Positions 53,789 through 64,000 are shown, counted from the stretch's first letter. The stretch: 64,000 bases of DNA from Virgibacillus chiguensis (GCF_900129865.1 NZ_FQXD01000002.1:1-64000); one strand, 5' to 3'. Numbers and translations are program-made. The notes: generated from the sequence alone by a model not told the origin.

Positions 53789-55903
53789 CTACTGATTTTT
53801 TGCAGCTTCTTTTCTTTCCCGTTCTTCTTTTAAAACTGCTTTTCGAGACAAGTTTACTCTTCCTTGATTGTCAATTTCTTTTACTTTTACTAAAATTTCA
53901 TCACCAATAGAAACGACATCTTCTACTTTATTTGTACGTTCTTCAGCCAATTCAGAAATGTGAACCAAACCGTCTTTACCTTTAAATAATTCAACGAATG
54001 CGCCGAATTTTTCAATTCGTTTTACTTTTCCTAAATATAATTGTCCAACTTCAACTTCACGTACTAAGTCCTCAATGATTTTCTTCGCTTTTTCATTCAT
54101 CGCTGCTTCGGTAGATGAAATAAACACACTTCCATCTTGCTCAATATCGATTTTTACACCTGTTTCATCAATGATTTGATTAATTTGCTTTCCGCTTGGA
54201 CCAATGACGTCACGAATTTTGTCTGGATTAATTTCCATCGTTAAAATTTTTGGTGCGTATTCTGAAAGATTGTCTTTCGGCTTTTCAATTGTAGCAAGCA
54301 TCGATTCAAGAATATGCATTCTTCCTTTTTTCGCTTGGTGTAATGCTTCTTCTAAAATTTCTTTAGATAAGCCATCTATCTTAATGTCCATTTGCAATGC
54401 AGTAACACCTTTAGCCGTTCCAGCAACTTTAAAGTCCATATCGCCAAGAGCATCCTCCATACCTTGAATATCAGAAAGAATGGAATAATCGTCTCCTGAT
54501 TTAACAAGCCCCATCGCAATACCTGCTACAGGTGCTTTAATCGGAACACCAGCGTCCATCATCGCAAGCGTGCTAGCACAAATACTTGCTTGTGAAGTTG
54601 ATCCATTTGATTCTAACACTTCTGATACTAGGCGAATGGTATATGGGAAATCTTTTTCAGATGGAACTACTTTCTCTAATGCTCGTTCTCCTAATGCTCC
54701 ATGACCAATTTCTCTTCGACCAGGTCCTCTCATTGGCCCTGTTTCTCCCACACTATATGCAGGGAAATTATAATGATGCATAAAACGTTTAGATTCCTCT
54801 AAATCAAGACCGTCTAAAATTTGCACATCCCCTAAAGCTCCAAGTGTACAAACGCTTAATGCTTGCGTTTGACCTCTAGTAAATAAACCGGATCCGTGCG
54901 TACGTGGCAATACATGTATTCGGGATGATAACGGGCGTATCTCATCAATTTGTCTACCATCAGGACGAATTTTTTCTTTCGTAATTAACCGACGTACCTC
55001 AGCTTTTACTATTTGATCAAGAATCGTTTTTACTTGCTTGCTTGTGTCGTCATCTTCTTCATAAGCAGCTAGCACGTCTTCTTTAACCGCAGAAATCGCT
55101 TCTTCCCGAGCATGCTTCTCTTTAACCTGAATAGCCTTTACTAACTTATCTTTTGCTTTTGCCTCCACTTCTGAACTTAATGCTTGATCTACATCAAATA
55201 AAGTAGGTGCTTGTTTTTTCTTTCCTACTGTTCTCATAATTTGCTCTTGGAACTCTACTAATCGGATGATTTCCTGATGTCCAAACATAATTGCTTCTAA
55301 CATGACTTCTTCAGGAACTTCATCAGCACCTGCTTCTACCATATTAATGGCGTCTTTTGTTCCAGCAACGGTTAATTCAATGTCACTTTTTTCCTCTTGC
55401 TCTACCGTAGGGTTAATGATAAATTTCCCATCTACTCGACCTACGTTCACTCCTGCAATTGGTTCGGCAAATGGAATGTCAGAAATGCATAAAGCAATTG
55501 AAGAACCAATCATTGCTGCTATTTCTGAAGGACAATCTTGATCAACACTCATTACCGTACTAATCACTTGAACTTCATTTCGATACCCATCAGGAAATAA
55601 AGGTCGAATCGGTCGGTCAATAAGACGTGAAGATAGAATGGCTTTTTCACTTGGCCTACCTTCTCTTTTAATAAACCCTCCTGGTATTTTACCTACTGCG
55701 TATAACCGTTCTTCATAGTTAACTGTCAAAGGAAAAAACGGAAGATCCTTAGGTTCACTTGAAGCTGTTGCTACAGATAAAACAGCTGTATCTCCATAAT
55801 GAATCATACAAGCACCACTTGCTTGTTTTGCTAATTCTCCAGTTTCGACGGTAAATGTTTTGCCAGCTACCTCTATAGAGAATTGTTGTTTTTCTTCTGC
55901 CAT
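53789..55903 (-). CDS. pnp: Polynucleotide phosphorylase
   Basis: 704 residues from ATG 55903 (the second ATG), matching the B. subtilis N-terminus; the ribosome site AAAGGAG is about 11 nt upstream. Two RNase PH domains, KH domain ([16 protein letters not shown]) and S1 domain ([20 protein letters not shown]). Degrades RNA 3' to 5' by phosphorolysis. Downstream of rpsO, the widely conserved order. Confidence 0.97.
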   Translation of the reverse strand: MAEEKQQFSIEVAGKTFTVETGELAKQASGACMIHYGDTAVLSVATASSEPKDLPFFPLTVNYEERLYAVGKIPGGFIKREGRPSEKAILSSRLIDRPIRPLFPDGYRNEVQVISTVMSVDQDCPSEIAAMIGSSIALCISDIPFAEPIAGVNVGRVDGKFIINPTVEQEEKSDIELTVAGTKDAINMVEAGADEVPEEVMLEAIMFGHQEIIRLVEFQEQIMRTVGKKKQAPTLFDVDQALSSEVEAKAKDKLVKAIQVKEKHAREEAISAVKEDVLAAYEEDDDTSKQVKTILDQIVKAEVRRLITKEKIRPDGRQIDEIRPLSSRIHVLPRTHGSGLFTRGQTQALSVCTLGALGDVQILDGLDLEESKRFMHHYNFPAYSVGETGPMRGPGRREIGHGALGERALEKVVPSEKDFPYTIRLVSEVLESNGSTSQASICASTLAMMDAGVPIKAPVAGIAMGLVKSGDDYSILSDIQGMEDALGDMDFKVAGTAKGVTALQMDIKIDGLSKEILEEALHQAKKGRMHILESMLATIEKPKDNLSEYAPKILTMEINPDKIRDVIGPSGKQINQIIDETGVKIDIEQDGSVFISSTEAAMNEKAKKIIEDLVREVEVGQLYLGKVKRIEKFGAFVELFKGKDGLVHISELAEERTNKVEDVVSIGDEILVKVKEIDNQGRVNLSRKAVLKEERERKEAAKNQ

Positions 55904-56149
55904 TAGTTCATGTTCTCCTTTCAAATTGCATGATACTATCCATTTTATAGTTTAAAAGCATGATTGTAAATTTTATGTAGCCTAAATCAAGGGTTGACCA
56001 ATTTTTATGTACATATACCATAAACAACCATCTCGGTTCTATTATATACATCGAATACTAGTAAGAAAAGTACAAGCCATTACATGCTTCCGTAATTATC
56101 TTAATTTCATTATATTCAATAGTATCTCTTGCCTTCGCTTTCAATATTA
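55904..56149. other. pnp upstream region
   Basis: No gene. Borders repeat copy g. A promoter for pnp is expected but not assigned. Confidence 0.35.
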
Positions 56150-56218
56150 GAAAGACTTTGCCTGTCGCCACGTTTTATGGCGAAAAATCGAAAAAACATA
56201 TACTTTCCTATAGTAAAA
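56150..56218 (-). repeat. Dispersed terminator-like repeat, copy g
   Basis: Contains CTTTGCCTGTCGCCACGTTT, TATGGCGAAAAA and ATATACTTTCCTATAGTA. Shorter than other copies (CTTATACTATAA block missing). Between rpsO and pnp. Confidence 0.6.
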
Positions 56219-56243
56219 AAGTTTTCGCAATGTCATAGCCACA

Positions 56244-56273
56244 GAAAAAAGCAGGATCTCTCCTGCTTTTTTC
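56244..56273 (-). terminator. rpsO terminator
   Basis: AAAAAAGCAGGA and TCCTGCTTTTTT form a hairpin with loop GAGA (minus strand), with a T-run in the 3' arm. Adjacent to the rpsO stop. Confidence 0.8.
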
Positions 56274-56543
56274 TTATCGGCGTAAACCGAGCTTTTTAAT
56301 TAATTCACGGTAACGTGTAACATCTTTATTACGTAGGTAATTTAATAAGTTACGGCGTTTACCAACCATTTTCAATAATCCACGACGTGAATGATGGTCT
56401 TTTTTATGAACACGTAGATGTTCGTTTAACGTAGTGATTTCTTCCGTTAGTACAGCAATTTGTACTTCTGGAGAACCAGTATCGCTGTCATGAACCTTGT
56501 ATTCATTAATAATTTCATTTTTACGTTCTTGTGAAATAGCCAA
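56274..56543 (-). CDS. rpsO: 30S ribosomal protein S15
   Basis: 89 residues from TTG 56543, 6 nt after AGGAGGTG, exactly the length of B. subtilis S15; a GTG at 56552 is part of the ribosome site. Typical [59 protein letters not shown]. Binds 16S rRNA in the platform. Confidence 0.97.
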   Translation of the reverse strand: MAISQERKNEIINEYKVHDSDTGSPEVQIAVLTEEITTLNEHLRVHKKDHHSRRGLLKMVGKRRNLLNYLRNKDVTRYRELIKKLGLRR

Positions 56544-56743
56544 TTGGTTCACCTCCTAATTACATTTGAAATCCCCAATTCCCTAGCAAACGTCGGAGTT
56601 ACGTTTTGCCAAGCAATGGTTCAATATTTTCATCTTACATTTCTTTCTTTGAAAAAGCAAGTAAAAAATAATACTTTACTTATAGTATTTAATCGTCAGG
56701 CATTTATAACTATGAAATAGAGTAACTTATCATTGTATCCTTG

Positions 56744-57709
56744 TTATTCACATTTAGACAAATCATTATGATGGTTGGCGAATAATTGCCGAATTTGTTT
56801 TTCGTCCTGAGCAATTTGAACTTTTAAATCGTTCATTCCATCAAACTTTATTTCATCACGAACAAAAGAATGAAACTCAATTAATAGCTCCTCTCCATAA
56901 AGCTCATTATTATAATCAAATATGTGAACTTCAAGAATCGGTTCTTTCAAGTTATCTTCAAAAGTAGGATTAAATCCTAGGCTTGCCATTCCCTCATATT
57001 TTTCCTGTTTATAAAATATTTTGACTGCGTAAATCCCCGGTTTGGGTAGTAAAGCCTCTTGGTTTGTCATCACATTAGCAGTTGGGTACTCCATTTGCTT
57101 CCCACGTTGTGCACCTTTCACAACAAGTCCATCAACAAGTAACGGTCTACCGAGTAATATATTTGCTTTTTCAACTTCACCCGAAGAAAGTAACTTACGA
57201 ATTCTTGTTGAACTAATTTTTTCATTATCACATTGGACTTTATCTACCTTCGTAAAAGTGAAGGCCCCTCTTGCATGGTCGTGTATTGTATCTATATTCC
57301 CGCTCCCTTTATGACCATAAGAAAAATCAAATCCAGCAACAAGATGCTTTATATGGAGCCCTTTTATAAAGTGGTTAATAAATGCTTCTGGTTGAAGTGC
57401 AGCTAACTCGGAATTAAAAGTAATAATGTATAATTTATCTACACCTAATCGTTTTAAAATTTCTTGTTTTTCGCGTAGTGGTGTAATGTATTTAACTTGC
57501 TGCTTCTCTTTTCGTAATACGACAGAGGGATGAGGATAAAACGTAATAACCGCACTTTCCATATTTCTATTCTTCGCTTCGTTTATAGCTGTTTTAATAA
57601 CATGTTGATGTCCTTTATGTATTCCATCAAAAAAACCAATGGCTGCAACTGTTTCGGGAAGTTCTTCTAATATAAGCATGTGCGGATATGTTAACTCAAT
57701 TGTTCGCAA
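56744..57709 (-). CDS. ribF: Bifunctional riboflavin kinase/FAD synthetase
   Basis: 321 residues from TTG 57709. N-terminal nucleotidyltransferase (IGFFDGIHKGHQHV, ISSTRIRKLLSSGEVEKAN) and C-terminal flavokinase (GRPLLVDGLVVKGAQRG, PTANV...KPGIYAVKI). Converts riboflavin to FMN then FAD. 20 nt downstream of truB. Confidence 0.96.
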   Translation of the reverse strand: MRTIELTYPHMLILEELPETVAAIGFFDGIHKGHQHVIKTAINEAKNRNMESAVITFYPHPSVVLRKEKQQVKYITPLREKQEILKRLGVDKLYIITFNSELAALQPEAFINHFIKGLHIKHLVAGFDFSYGHKGSGNIDTIHDHARGAFTFTKVDKVQCDNEKISSTRIRKLLSSGEVEKANILLGRPLLVDGLVVKGAQRGKQMEYPTANVMTNQEALLPKPGIYAVKIFYKQEKYEGMASLGFNPTFEDNLKEPILEVHIFDYNNELYGEELLIEFHSFVRDEIKFDGMNDLKVQIAQDEKQIRQLFANHHNDLSKCE

Positions 57710-57729
57710 CTTTCTTCACCTACACTTTT

Positions 57730-58623
57730 TTATCTACTAAATACACGGACAGGTTTTACATAACCAGTTTGCTTTTCATACACTTTATAAATGGCTAGTA
57801 CACAGTTGTTGTGCACAACAACAAATGGGTCTGTTTTAAATTGGACGTTGCAAGGAAGCTTTTGTCCATATAAAACCCTTTGGGCTACTTCTTGATCTAC
57901 ATTCCATACATCTAAATGTGTTAACCCGAATTGAAGTGGGTATAGGATGTTTGTTGTACGTTGATTTAAAATAGCCTCTTCTATTGTAGCAAATGTAACC
58001 GCATTTTTGTTAGAAAATGCTCCTGTTGCTTCTCTAACCAATGAAACCATATGTGCAGGGTACCCTAAGGCTTTACCTATATCTACACATAATGTACGAA
58101 TATAGGTTCCTTTTGAACAGACAACGCGAAAAGATATAGTGTGTTCTTTGTTGTCTGGAGGCGATAGTAAACTTATTTCTTCAATGCTTACCGTTCGCAC
58201 TGGACGCTCGACGTATTGATTTTCTCTAGCGTATTCATACAATTTCTTCCCTTTTACCTTAACAGCTGAGTACATAGGTGGGATTTGTTTAATTTCTCCA
58301 GTGAACTGAAGGCATATTTCTTCAATCTCCTTTTGGAGCGGCATTACATTAACCACTTTCTCCTCAACTATCTCACCTGAAGCATCTTCTGTATTTGTAG
58401 CAGCTCCTAACTTAAGCTTAGCCACATATACCTTTTTCGTATTTGTTAAAAAAGGAACAATCTTTGTTGCTTTTCCAATACAGATAGGTAAGACCCCTTC
58501 CACATCTGGATCTAACGTACCTGTGTGTCCAACTTTCTTTGTTTGAAACATTTTGCGAATTTTAATTACACAATCATGCGAGGTAAGACCTCTTGGTTTC
58601 CATAATGGCAAAATTCCATGCAA
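57730..58623 (-). CDS. truB: tRNA pseudouridine-55 synthase
   Basis: 297 residues from TTG 58623, 9 nt behind GGAGG. This start gives MHGILPLWKPRGLTSHDC, in register with B. subtilis TruB; ATG codons at 58644 and 58662 would add a non-conserved leader. Catalytic Asp in HTGTLDPDVEGVLPI. Modifies U55 in the T-loop. Confidence 0.93.
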   Translation of the reverse strand: MHGILPLWKPRGLTSHDCVIKIRKMFQTKKVGHTGTLDPDVEGVLPICIGKATKIVPFLTNTKKVYVAKLKLGAATNTEDASGEIVEEKVVNVMPLQKEIEEICLQFTGEIKQIPPMYSAVKVKGKKLYEYARENQYVERPVRTVSIEEISLLSPPDNKEHTISFRVVCSKGTYIRTLCVDIGKALGYPAHMVSLVREATGAFSNKNAVTFATIEEAILNQRTTNILYPLQFGLTHLDVWNVDQEVAQRVLYGQKLPCNVQFKTDPFVVVHNNCVLAIYKVYEKQTGYVKPVRVFSR

Positions 58624-58682
58624 CTGTGAAAACCTCCATTCCATATAAAGTGAACCTTCCACAAACTGAGAAATTATGGATG

Positions 58683-58720
58683 GAAAAAATCTGACCCTAT
58701 AACATCAGGTCAGATTTTTC
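58683..58720 (-). terminator. Terminator between rbfA and truB
   Basis: AAAATCTGACC and GGTCAGATTTT form an 11-bp perfect stem with a 10-nt loop, then TTCC on the minus strand; T-run within the 3' arm (ATTTTTT). It divides the translation cluster. Confidence 0.8.
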
Positions 58721-58780
58721 TCCATGCCAAATTTAATCCCGATTGATCTCTGCGAACATATGCATTTTATTATTGGCACA

Positions 58781-59122
58781 TCAGTTATTTAGATCTTTTA
58801 AAATTGTCTCAATCCGATTACCATATTCATATGCTTCATCAAATTCAAACATCAACTCAGGTGTTTTGCGCAAGCGAATACGTTTGCCAATTTCCGATCG
58901 AATAAACCCTTTTGCTTTTGCTAAACCTAGCAGCGTATCTTTTTTCTGCTTGTCATTACCTAAAACAGAAATAAACACTTTTGCTTGCTGCAAGTCACCA
59001 GTAACTTCAACATCTGTAACTGTTACAAAGCCAACTCGTGGATCCTTAATTTTGCGAGTTAGGATTTCACCTAGCTCTTTTTTCATTTGCTCGCCCACTC
59101 GATTAGCACGTAGTTCAGCCAT
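58781..59122 (-). CDS. rbfA: Ribosome-binding factor A
   Basis: 113 residues from ATG 59122, just after GAGGTGAATGAA; a GTG at 59131 is in the ribosome site. KH-like factor ([63 protein letters not shown]). Helps 16S 5'-end maturation and cold adaptation. Confidence 0.95.
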   Translation of the reverse strand: MAELRANRVGEQMKKELGEILTRKIKDPRVGFVTVTDVEVTGDLQQAKVFISVLGNDKQKKDTLLGLAKAKGFIRSEIGKRIRLRKTPELMFEFDEAYEYGNRIETILKDLNN

Positions 59123-59163
59123 TTCATTCACCTCTTATACTAAAACCCAACCAGGGCATGCTT

Positions 59164-59442
59164 CTAAATTCTTTCTATATGGGTAATGGTTCGTTCTAGC
59201 TGTGTGTAGGAATCAATAACGTCCATTACACCTTGTAATACTTGCTCTGCATGTGCTCGCTCTGTTGATATAGTAACGATCCCAAATTTTATACGACGCC
59301 ATAAATCATGATAATCCAATTCTGTAATAGCTATATTAAAATCTTTTTTACATTTGGTTAGCACAGGCTTTATAATCGATCGCTTCTGTTTTAACGAGTT
59401 GCTCTCATATAAAAAACATTCTACTTCCGCATACATAATCAT
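59164..59442 (-). CDS. ylxP: YlxP, DUF503 protein
   Basis: 92 residues. Ferredoxin-like small protein ([39 protein letters not shown]). Between infB and rbfA in nearly all Firmicutes; function unsettled. Overlaps infB by ATGA. Confidence 0.9.
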   Translation of the reverse strand: MIMYAEVECFLYESNSLKQKRSIIKPVLTKCKKDFNIAITELDYHDLWRRIKFGIVTISTERAHAEQVLQGVMDVIDSYTQLERTITHIERI

Positions 59443-61571
59443 TCAGGCTTGATTTCTTCCATAATAAACGCTTCAATGATATCTCCTTCTTTAATATCAT
59501 TAAAGTTTTTAATGGTTATACCACATTCGTAATTCTGCGCGACTTCCTTCACATCGTCTTTAAAACGTTTTAATGCAGCAATTTCACCTTCAAATTGTAC
59601 AACGCCATTACGAACTAAACGCACTCCAGCATCTCGCGTGATTTTACCATCTGTTACATAGCTTCCAGCAATTGTACCAATTTTTGAAACTTTAAACGTT
59701 TCACGAACTTCAGCCTGGCCAATTACTTTTTCTTCGTATTCAGGATCAAGCAACCCTTTCATTGCTGCTTCTACTTCTTCAATTGCTTTGTAAATCACAC
59801 GGTGTAAACGAACATCTACTTTTTCCCTGTCAATCGCCTTTTTCGCATTCGCATCTGGGCGTACGTTAAAGCCAATAACAATAGCGTTAGATGCTGCTGC
59901 CAAAATTACATCGGATTCCGTAATGGCGCCGACACCTGTATGAATGATTTTAATATTGACACCTTCGACTTCGATTTTTCTTAGTGAAGAAGCGAGCGCC
60001 TCTGCTGATCCTTGCACATCAGCTTTAATAATAATATTAATTTCTTTCATTTCACCTTGTTTGATTTGTTCAAACAAATCATCTAGGCTAACTTTTGTTT
60101 GTTCGCTACGGCTTTCCTGAATTTTCTTCTGTTGCCTTGCTTCACCAATTTGACGAGCTTTTTTCTCATCTTTGAATACGAGGAATTGATCTCCAGCTTC
60201 AGGTACACCATTTAATCCTGTAATCTCTACAGGTGTAGATGGACCAGCTTCTGTTACTCTTTGACCAACATCGTTAACCATAGCCCGGACACGGCCGTGC
60301 GTATTTCCAACAACTAGTGAATCTCCAACATGTAATGTTCCATTTTGTACAAGTAAAGTAGCAACAGAGCCTCTACCTTTATCCAATTGCGCATCAATAA
60401 CGGTACCAAATGCGGTGTTACTTGGATTAGCTTTAAGCTCTTCGATTTCAGACACAAGAACGATCATTTCTAGCAATTCGTCAATTCCTTCCCCTTTGAT
60501 TGCAGATAGGTTGACAAATATCGTGTCTCCTCCCCAATCCTCAGGTACAAGTCCATACTCGGTCAACTCTTGCATAACACGATCAGGGTTTGCGGCTTCT
60601 TTGTCCATTTTGTTAACCGCTACAATAATCGGAACTTCCGCCGCTTTCGCATGGTTGATTGCCTCCACTGTTTGTGGCATAACTCCATCATCAGCAGCAA
60701 CAACTAGGATAGCCACATCTGTAACTTGGGCGCCTCGAGATCGCATGCTTGTAAAAGCTGCGTGCCCTGGCGTATCCAAAAATGTGATCTTTTTTCCATC
60801 GTTTTCAACTTGGTATGCTCCAATATGCTGTGTAATACCGCCCGCTTCACCAGCAGTAACCTTTGTATGGCGAATGGAATCTAATAATGTTGTTTTTCCA
60901 TGATCAACATGTCCCATAATTGTTACAACAGCTGGGCGTTCTACCATATCTTCAGGCTTATCTTCTGCGACATATTTGTCTAAATCCGTATCTTCAAGAA
61001 TAATTTCTTTTTCAACTTCTACACCAAATTCAGCACAAATCAATTCAATGGAGTCATCATCTAAATCTTGATTTTTAGTAGCCATTACACCTAAAAACAT
61101 CAATTTTTTAATAATCTCAGATGCTTCTTTATTCAATTTATCAGCAAGTTCGCTAACAGTTAGCGTTCCATGATACTTCATTGCTTTTGGTGTTTCTTTC
61201 TCCATTGTTGATTGTTTTGGCTGTGCTTTCGTATTCGCTTTGCCTTTTTTAACTTGTTTCCCCTGTGGTTTCTGTTGCTGTTTCTTAGGCCTCTGCGAAT
61301 GATTTGGTTTATTTTGCTTATGAGTTTGGCTTTGTTTCGAATTTGATTGATTATCGCTTTGCTTTTCCATTTTTTGTTGTTTAGATTCTTCCTTTTCTTG
61401 CTTTTCTTGCTTTTGCACTTTAAATTTTTTATCAAGCAGTGCTATTGTATTAGGGGAAATCGTCGACATATGGTTTGTCACATCGATATCCTGTTCTTTA
61501 AGAAAAGCAACAACTGCTTTACTAGATAGATTATTTTGTTTTGCATATTCATATACACGCATTTTACTCAT
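59439..61571 (-). CDS. infB: Translation initiation factor IF-2
   Basis: 710 residues. N-terminal IF2N module (1-55), Lys/Gln-rich linker of low complexity (55-135), second IF2N-like module, GTPase domain with G1 [10 protein letters not shown]3 DTPGH, G4 NKMD, then domains II-IV binding initiator tRNA. ATG after GGGGGTG. Confidence 0.97.
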   Translation of the reverse strand: MSKMRVYEYAKQNNLSSKAVVAFLKEQDIDVTNHMSTISPNTIALLDKKFKVQKQEKQEKEESKQQKMEKQSDNQSNSKQSQTHKQNKPNHSQRPKKQQQKPQGKQVKKGKANTKAQPKQSTMEKETPKAMKYHGTLTVSELADKLNKEASEIIKKLMFLGVMATKNQDLDDDSIELICAEFGVEVEKEIILEDTDLDKYVAEDKPEDMVERPAVVTIMGHVDHGKTTLLDSIRHTKVTAGEAGGITQHIGAYQVENDGKKITFLDTPGHAAFTSMRSRGAQVTDVAILVVAADDGVMPQTVEAINHAKAAEVPIIVAVNKMDKEAANPDRVMQELTEYGLVPEDWGGDTIFVNLSAIKGEGIDELLEMIVLVSEIEELKANPSNTAFGTVIDAQLDKGRGSVATLLVQNGTLHVGDSLVVGNTHGRVRAMVNDVGQRVTEAGPSTPVEITGLNGVPEAGDQFLVFKDEKKARQIGEARQQKKIQESRSEQTKVSLDDLFEQIKQGEMKEINIIIKADVQGSAEALASSLRKIEVEGVNIKIIHTGVGAITESDVILAAASNAIVIGFNVRPDANAKKAIDREKVDVRLHRVIYKAIEEVEAAMKGLLDPEYEEKVIGQAEVRETFKVSKIGTIAGSYVTDGKITRDAGVRLVRNGVVQFEGEIAALKRFKDDVKEVAQNYECGITIKNFNDIKEGDIIEAFIMEEIKPE

Positions 61572-61587
61572 ACGTTCACCCCCAAAA

Positions 61588-61890
61588 TTATTCCCCGAGT
61601 AACGTGTTCATTTTTGCAGCAAATCCTGCGTCTAAAATAGCTATTGCTACTCTCTGGGTCTTTCCGATAGCATTCGATATTGTTTCTCTATCATCTACTA
61701 TAACATATGGAATTTTATAGGTTTTGCATTTGTCTGTTATTTTCTTTTTGGTTTGTGGACCAATATCATTCGCAAGTAAAATCAATACAGCACGTCTGGA
61801 CCGAATATCTTTCAGTATCGTATCTTCACCAAGCGAACATTTTCCAGCTCGAAAAGCAAGACCAAGTAGGTTTAAATAATTATTTTTCAT
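61588..61890 (-). CDS. rplGA: YlxQ, L7Ae-type RNA-binding protein
   Basis: 100 residues. L7Ae/L30e/S12e/Gadd45 fold ([48 protein letters not shown]). Binds K-turn RNA in related proteins. Start overlaps the end of ylxR by 11 nt. Confidence 0.93.
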   Translation of the reverse strand: MKNNYLNLLGLAFRAGKCSLGEDTILKDIRSRRAVLILLANDIGPQTKKKITDKCKTYKIPYVIVDDRETISNAIGKTQRVAIAILDAGFAAKMNTLLGE

Positions 61891-62161
61891 TCGTTGTACC
61901 TGCTATTAGATTCCTTAATTCTTCATAGATAACTGAATCAATAGTTGCATTTAAATGTTTAGTTAATACGTTTGTTTTTTCTGCTTGGTCAATAACAGCA
62001 ATGTCTTTACACAAATAGGCTCCCCGGCCATTTTTTTTGCCAGTGGTATCTACAAATACTTCTCCATCTTTATTACGTACTACACGAATTAAATCTTGCT
62101 TTGGCATCATTTCATTGGTTACTACACATCTGCGAGTAGGGATTTTTCGTTTTTTTACCAT
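61880..62161 (-). CDS. rnpM: YlxR/RnpM RNA-binding protein
   Basis: 93 residues from ATG 62161, 9 nt behind AAGGAGG. DUF448: RRCVVTNEMMPKQDLIRVVR, TGKKNGRGAYLC. Reported to bind and modulate RNase P in Bacillus. Between nusA and ylxQ. Confidence 0.93.
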   Translation of the reverse strand: MVKKRKIPTRRCVVTNEMMPKQDLIRVVRNKDGEVFVDTTGKKNGRGAYLCKDIAVIDQAEKTNVLTKHLNATIDSVIYEELRNLIAGTTNEK

Positions 62162-62175
62162 TCCCAATACCCTCC

Positions 62176-63273
62176 TTATTCAAACAAGCTTTCTTCATTG
62201 TCAGAATAGGTTTTTTCTACTTCATCCAATATTCCTTCTTCTCTTGCATCTGTTTCACTTTTTATATCGATTTTCCAACCAGTTAACTTAGCTGCAAGTC
62301 TTGCATTTTGGCCGCGCTTCCCTATGGCAAGAGATAGTTGGTAATCGGGTACAACAACAGTGGTTGACTTTTCTTCTTCATTAACTAATACAGTTAGTAC
62401 TTTTGAAGGGCTCAAAGCATTTGATACGTAGACAACAGGATCTTCCGACCATTGTACAATGTCAATTTTCTCACCCTTCAGTTCATTTACAATGGCTTGC
62501 ACTCTCTGTCCCTTTTGACCGACACATGAACCTACAGGATCAATGTCTGGATCAGGCGCATGAACAGATATTTTAGAACGGTCACCTGCTTCTCGGGCAA
62601 CAGATTTAATTTCTACAATTCCATCATATATTTCTGGTACTTCCATTTCAAATAACCGTTTTAGTAGCCCAGGATGGGACCTTGAAATATATATTTGTGG
62701 CCCTTTACTTGTATTTTCCACTTTTGTTACATACACTTTTATTCGGTCATGCACATGATATTCCTCGGTAGGCATTTGTTCGGCTTCCGGAAGTTTTGCT
62801 TCTACTTTACCAAGGTGGACGTAAACGTACCGGGGATCTTTTCGTTGAATAATTCCCGTCATTACGTCATCCTCTCGGTCAGAGTACTCTGAAAAGATAA
62901 CACCACGCTCGGCTTCTCTTACACGCTGTGTAACAACTTGTTTAGCAGCTTGTGCAGCAATACGACCAAAGTCTTTTGGTGTTACTTCCACTTCCACTAC
63001 ATCATCTAGCTCATAGTTTGGATTAATTTCTTTTGCTTCTTGAATAGGTATTTCTTGTTGTGGATCTTCAACTTCATCGACAATGTTTTTTCTAGAATAC
63101 ACAGCCATTTTCCCAGTATCTTCATTAAGCTCAACACGAACGTTTGTTGCGGATTTGAAATTCTTTTTATACGCTGAAATTAAAGCAGCTTCTAAGGCTT
63201 CCATGAGGATTTGTTTATCAATCCCTTTTTCTTTTGCTAAATAATCAATTGCATCGAACAATTGCGTGCTCAC
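62176..63273 (-). CDS. nusA: Transcription termination/antitermination factor NusA
   Basis: 365 residues from GTG 63273 behind AAGGGGGAG. N-terminal RNAP-binding domain, S1 (GRIAAQAAKQVVTQR region and GIIQRKDPRYVYVHLG), KH1/KH2 (DPVGSCVGQKGQRVQAIVNEL, AIGKRGQNARLAAKLTGW). Lacks C-terminal acidic repeats, as in Firmicutes. Confidence 0.97.
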   Translation of the reverse strand: MSTQLFDAIDYLAKEKGIDKQILMEALEAALISAYKKNFKSATNVRVELNEDTGKMAVYSRKNIVDEVEDPQQEIPIQEAKEINPNYELDDVVEVEVTPKDFGRIAAQAAKQVVTQRVREAERGVIFSEYSDREDDVMTGIIQRKDPRYVYVHLGKVEAKLPEAEQMPTEEYHVHDRIKVYVTKVENTSKGPQIYISRSHPGLLKRLFEMEVPEIYDGIVEIKSVAREAGDRSKISVHAPDPDIDPVGSCVGQKGQRVQAIVNELKGEKIDIVQWSEDPVVYVSNALSPSKVLTVLVNEEEKSTTVVVPDYQLSLAIGKRGQNARLAAKLTGWKIDIKSETDAREEGILDEVEKTYSDNEESLFE

Positions 63274-63287
63274 TTTTTTCTCCCCCT

Positions 63288-63758
63288 TTAAAACGATACA
63301 GCCAATCTAGCTTTGGCTATCTTCTCAAATGGAATCTCTACAGTTTGATTACGAGTTTTCAATTTATATGAAATGGTTATTACATCATTCGCAAAGTCAA
63401 CCAGTTTTCCTTCATATTCTTTTTCACCATTTATTGGTTCATATAACTTGACATATATTTGTTTATTCATATTCTCTTGAAAGTCTTTCTTTTTCTTTAA
63501 AGGCCGCTCAGCGCCTGGTGAAGAGACTTCTAAAAAATAGGCCTCTGCAATTGGGTCTGTTTGATCCAATTGTTCGCTTAATTCCTCAGACACCTCTCCG
63601 CACTCTGTAATGTCAACACCGCCTTCTTTATCAATATATACACGCAAAAACCAGTTTTTTCCTTCTTTTACATATTCTACATCAACTAATTCCAGATTTT
63701 TTTGTTTTAGGATCGGGAGAACTAATTCTTCCGTTGTTTGTACGACTTTTGAACTCAA
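63288..63758 (-). CDS. rimP: Ribosome maturation factor RimP
   Basis: 156 residues from TTG 63758, 7 nt behind AAAGGAGG; a GTG one codon earlier is only 4 nt away. DUF150: [44 protein letters not shown]-terminal SH3-like domain. First gene of the rimP-nusA-rnpM-rplGA-infB operon. Confidence 0.95.
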   Translation of the reverse strand: MSSKVVQTTEELVLPILKQKNLELVDVEYVKEGKNWFLRVYIDKEGGVDITECGEVSEELSEQLDQTDPIAEAYFLEVSSPGAERPLKKKKDFQENMNKQIYVKLYEPINGEKEYEGKLVDFANDVITISYKLKTRNQTVEIPFEKIAKARLAVSF

Positions 63759-64000
63759 CACATATCCTCCTTTTTTGTGCTATTTTTTCACGATATAAGG
63801 TTACTTCGGATGAGTGAATGATTATATCTACGTCCTAAACCAAGCGAATAGAATTCCATTAAATACGTACACTTCATACAAAATGCAAGTCAAATTATAA
63901 TATCTACAAAAGCTATTTACTCAAGTTTTGTTATAATACTATTAGTATAAACCATATGTCGTGATTTCATTTACAAATAGGTAAATGAGTATAGAAACAC
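63759..64000. other. Upstream region of the rimP-nusA operon
   Basis: No gene. In B. subtilis polC precedes; its end is not reached here. On the minus strand TTGAGT and TATAAT occur with a long spacer (about 19), a weak promoter candidate only. CATTTAC/GTAAATG at 63969-63988 is a short inverted repeat. Confidence 0.35.

Noticed and set aside
56544-56743. S15 autoregulatory leader structure
   Set aside because: No convincing pseudoknot or three-way junction could be drawn by eye.
60415-60903. 162-codon rightward frame opposite infB
   Set aside because: Lies over the conserved GTPase domain of IF-2; Ser/Thr-rich shadow without a ribosome site.
1-64000. CRISPR arrays, tRNA and rRNA genes
   Set aside because: No regularly spaced identical repeats and no cloverleaf or rRNA-like sequence; the dispersed repeats are far apart and single.

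Overview
The window is a chromosomal segment of a low-GC, endospore-forming member of the Bacillaceae. The evidence is the sporulation genes (spoVK, cotE, spoVS, spoIIIE, spoVFA/B, ymxH, mlpA, ylxY), strong AGGAGG ribosome sites with many TTG/GTG starts, and a gene order that closely follows Bacillus subtilis from rimP to glnA. Protein sequences and repeat content suggest a halophilic relative such as Virgibacillus or Oceanobacillus; this is an inference. All chromosomal genes read leftward (minus strand).

Positions 1-5432 hold the lysogeny end of a prophage or related integrated element that runs off the left edge. A rightward block (repressor, ImmA-like metalloprotease, tyrosine integrase) is divergent from a leftward early block (Cro-like regulator, DUF771-like DNA-binding protein, then a chain of very small overlapping genes). 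At least two tiny genes with good ribosome sites were found by hand (1247-1339 and 2409-2522), plus a partial one at the edge (1-78). One rightward gene (1659-2153) lies inside the leftward block and may be cargo. The integrase ends about 70 bp from the glnA terminator.

Positions 5546-18119 carry glnA, glnR, ynbB, hflX, spoVK, hfq, miaA, a Dps-like gene, mutL and mutS: nitrogen assimilation, RNA modification and mismatch repair. Positions 18365-29801 carry cotE, ymcA, miaB, spoVS, ymdB, rny, recA, cinA, pgsA, rodZ and ymfK. Positions 30762-43129 carry ymfJ, ymfI, two M16 peptidase homologues, a BMP-type nucleoside ABC transporter with its GntR regulator, and spoIIIE. Positions 43735-49864 carry ylzJ, tepA, dapA, dapG, asd and spoVFB/A (lysine and dipicolinate synthesis); the rnjB gene that sits between dapA and tepA in B. 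subtilis is missing. Positions 50671-63758 carry ymxH, mlpA, ylxY, pnp, rpsO, ribF, truB, rbfA, ylxP, infB, ylxQ, ylxR, nusA and rimP, the translation/RNA-metabolism cluster.

The main unexplained content is intergenic. (1) An 80-100 bp repeat occurs seven times, always in the same orientation relative to transcription, and most copies end in a terminator-like hairpin plus T-run. (2) A roughly 250 bp repeat occurs three times, each directly behind an intrinsic terminator of a leftward gene. (3) A smaller inverted-repeat element occurs twice. (4) A perfect four-tract GGGGAA run with G-quadruplex potential lies between ylxY and pnp. (5) The glnR-glnA spacer is enlarged and holds a 12-bp inverted repeat. 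Sharp regulatory calls include a GlnR box that exactly fills the 17-bp spacer of the glnR promoter, a LexA-type box at recA, a sigma-K-type promoter before spoVFA, and an operator array in the phage switch. No tRNA, rRNA, CRISPR array or intact insertion sequence was seen.
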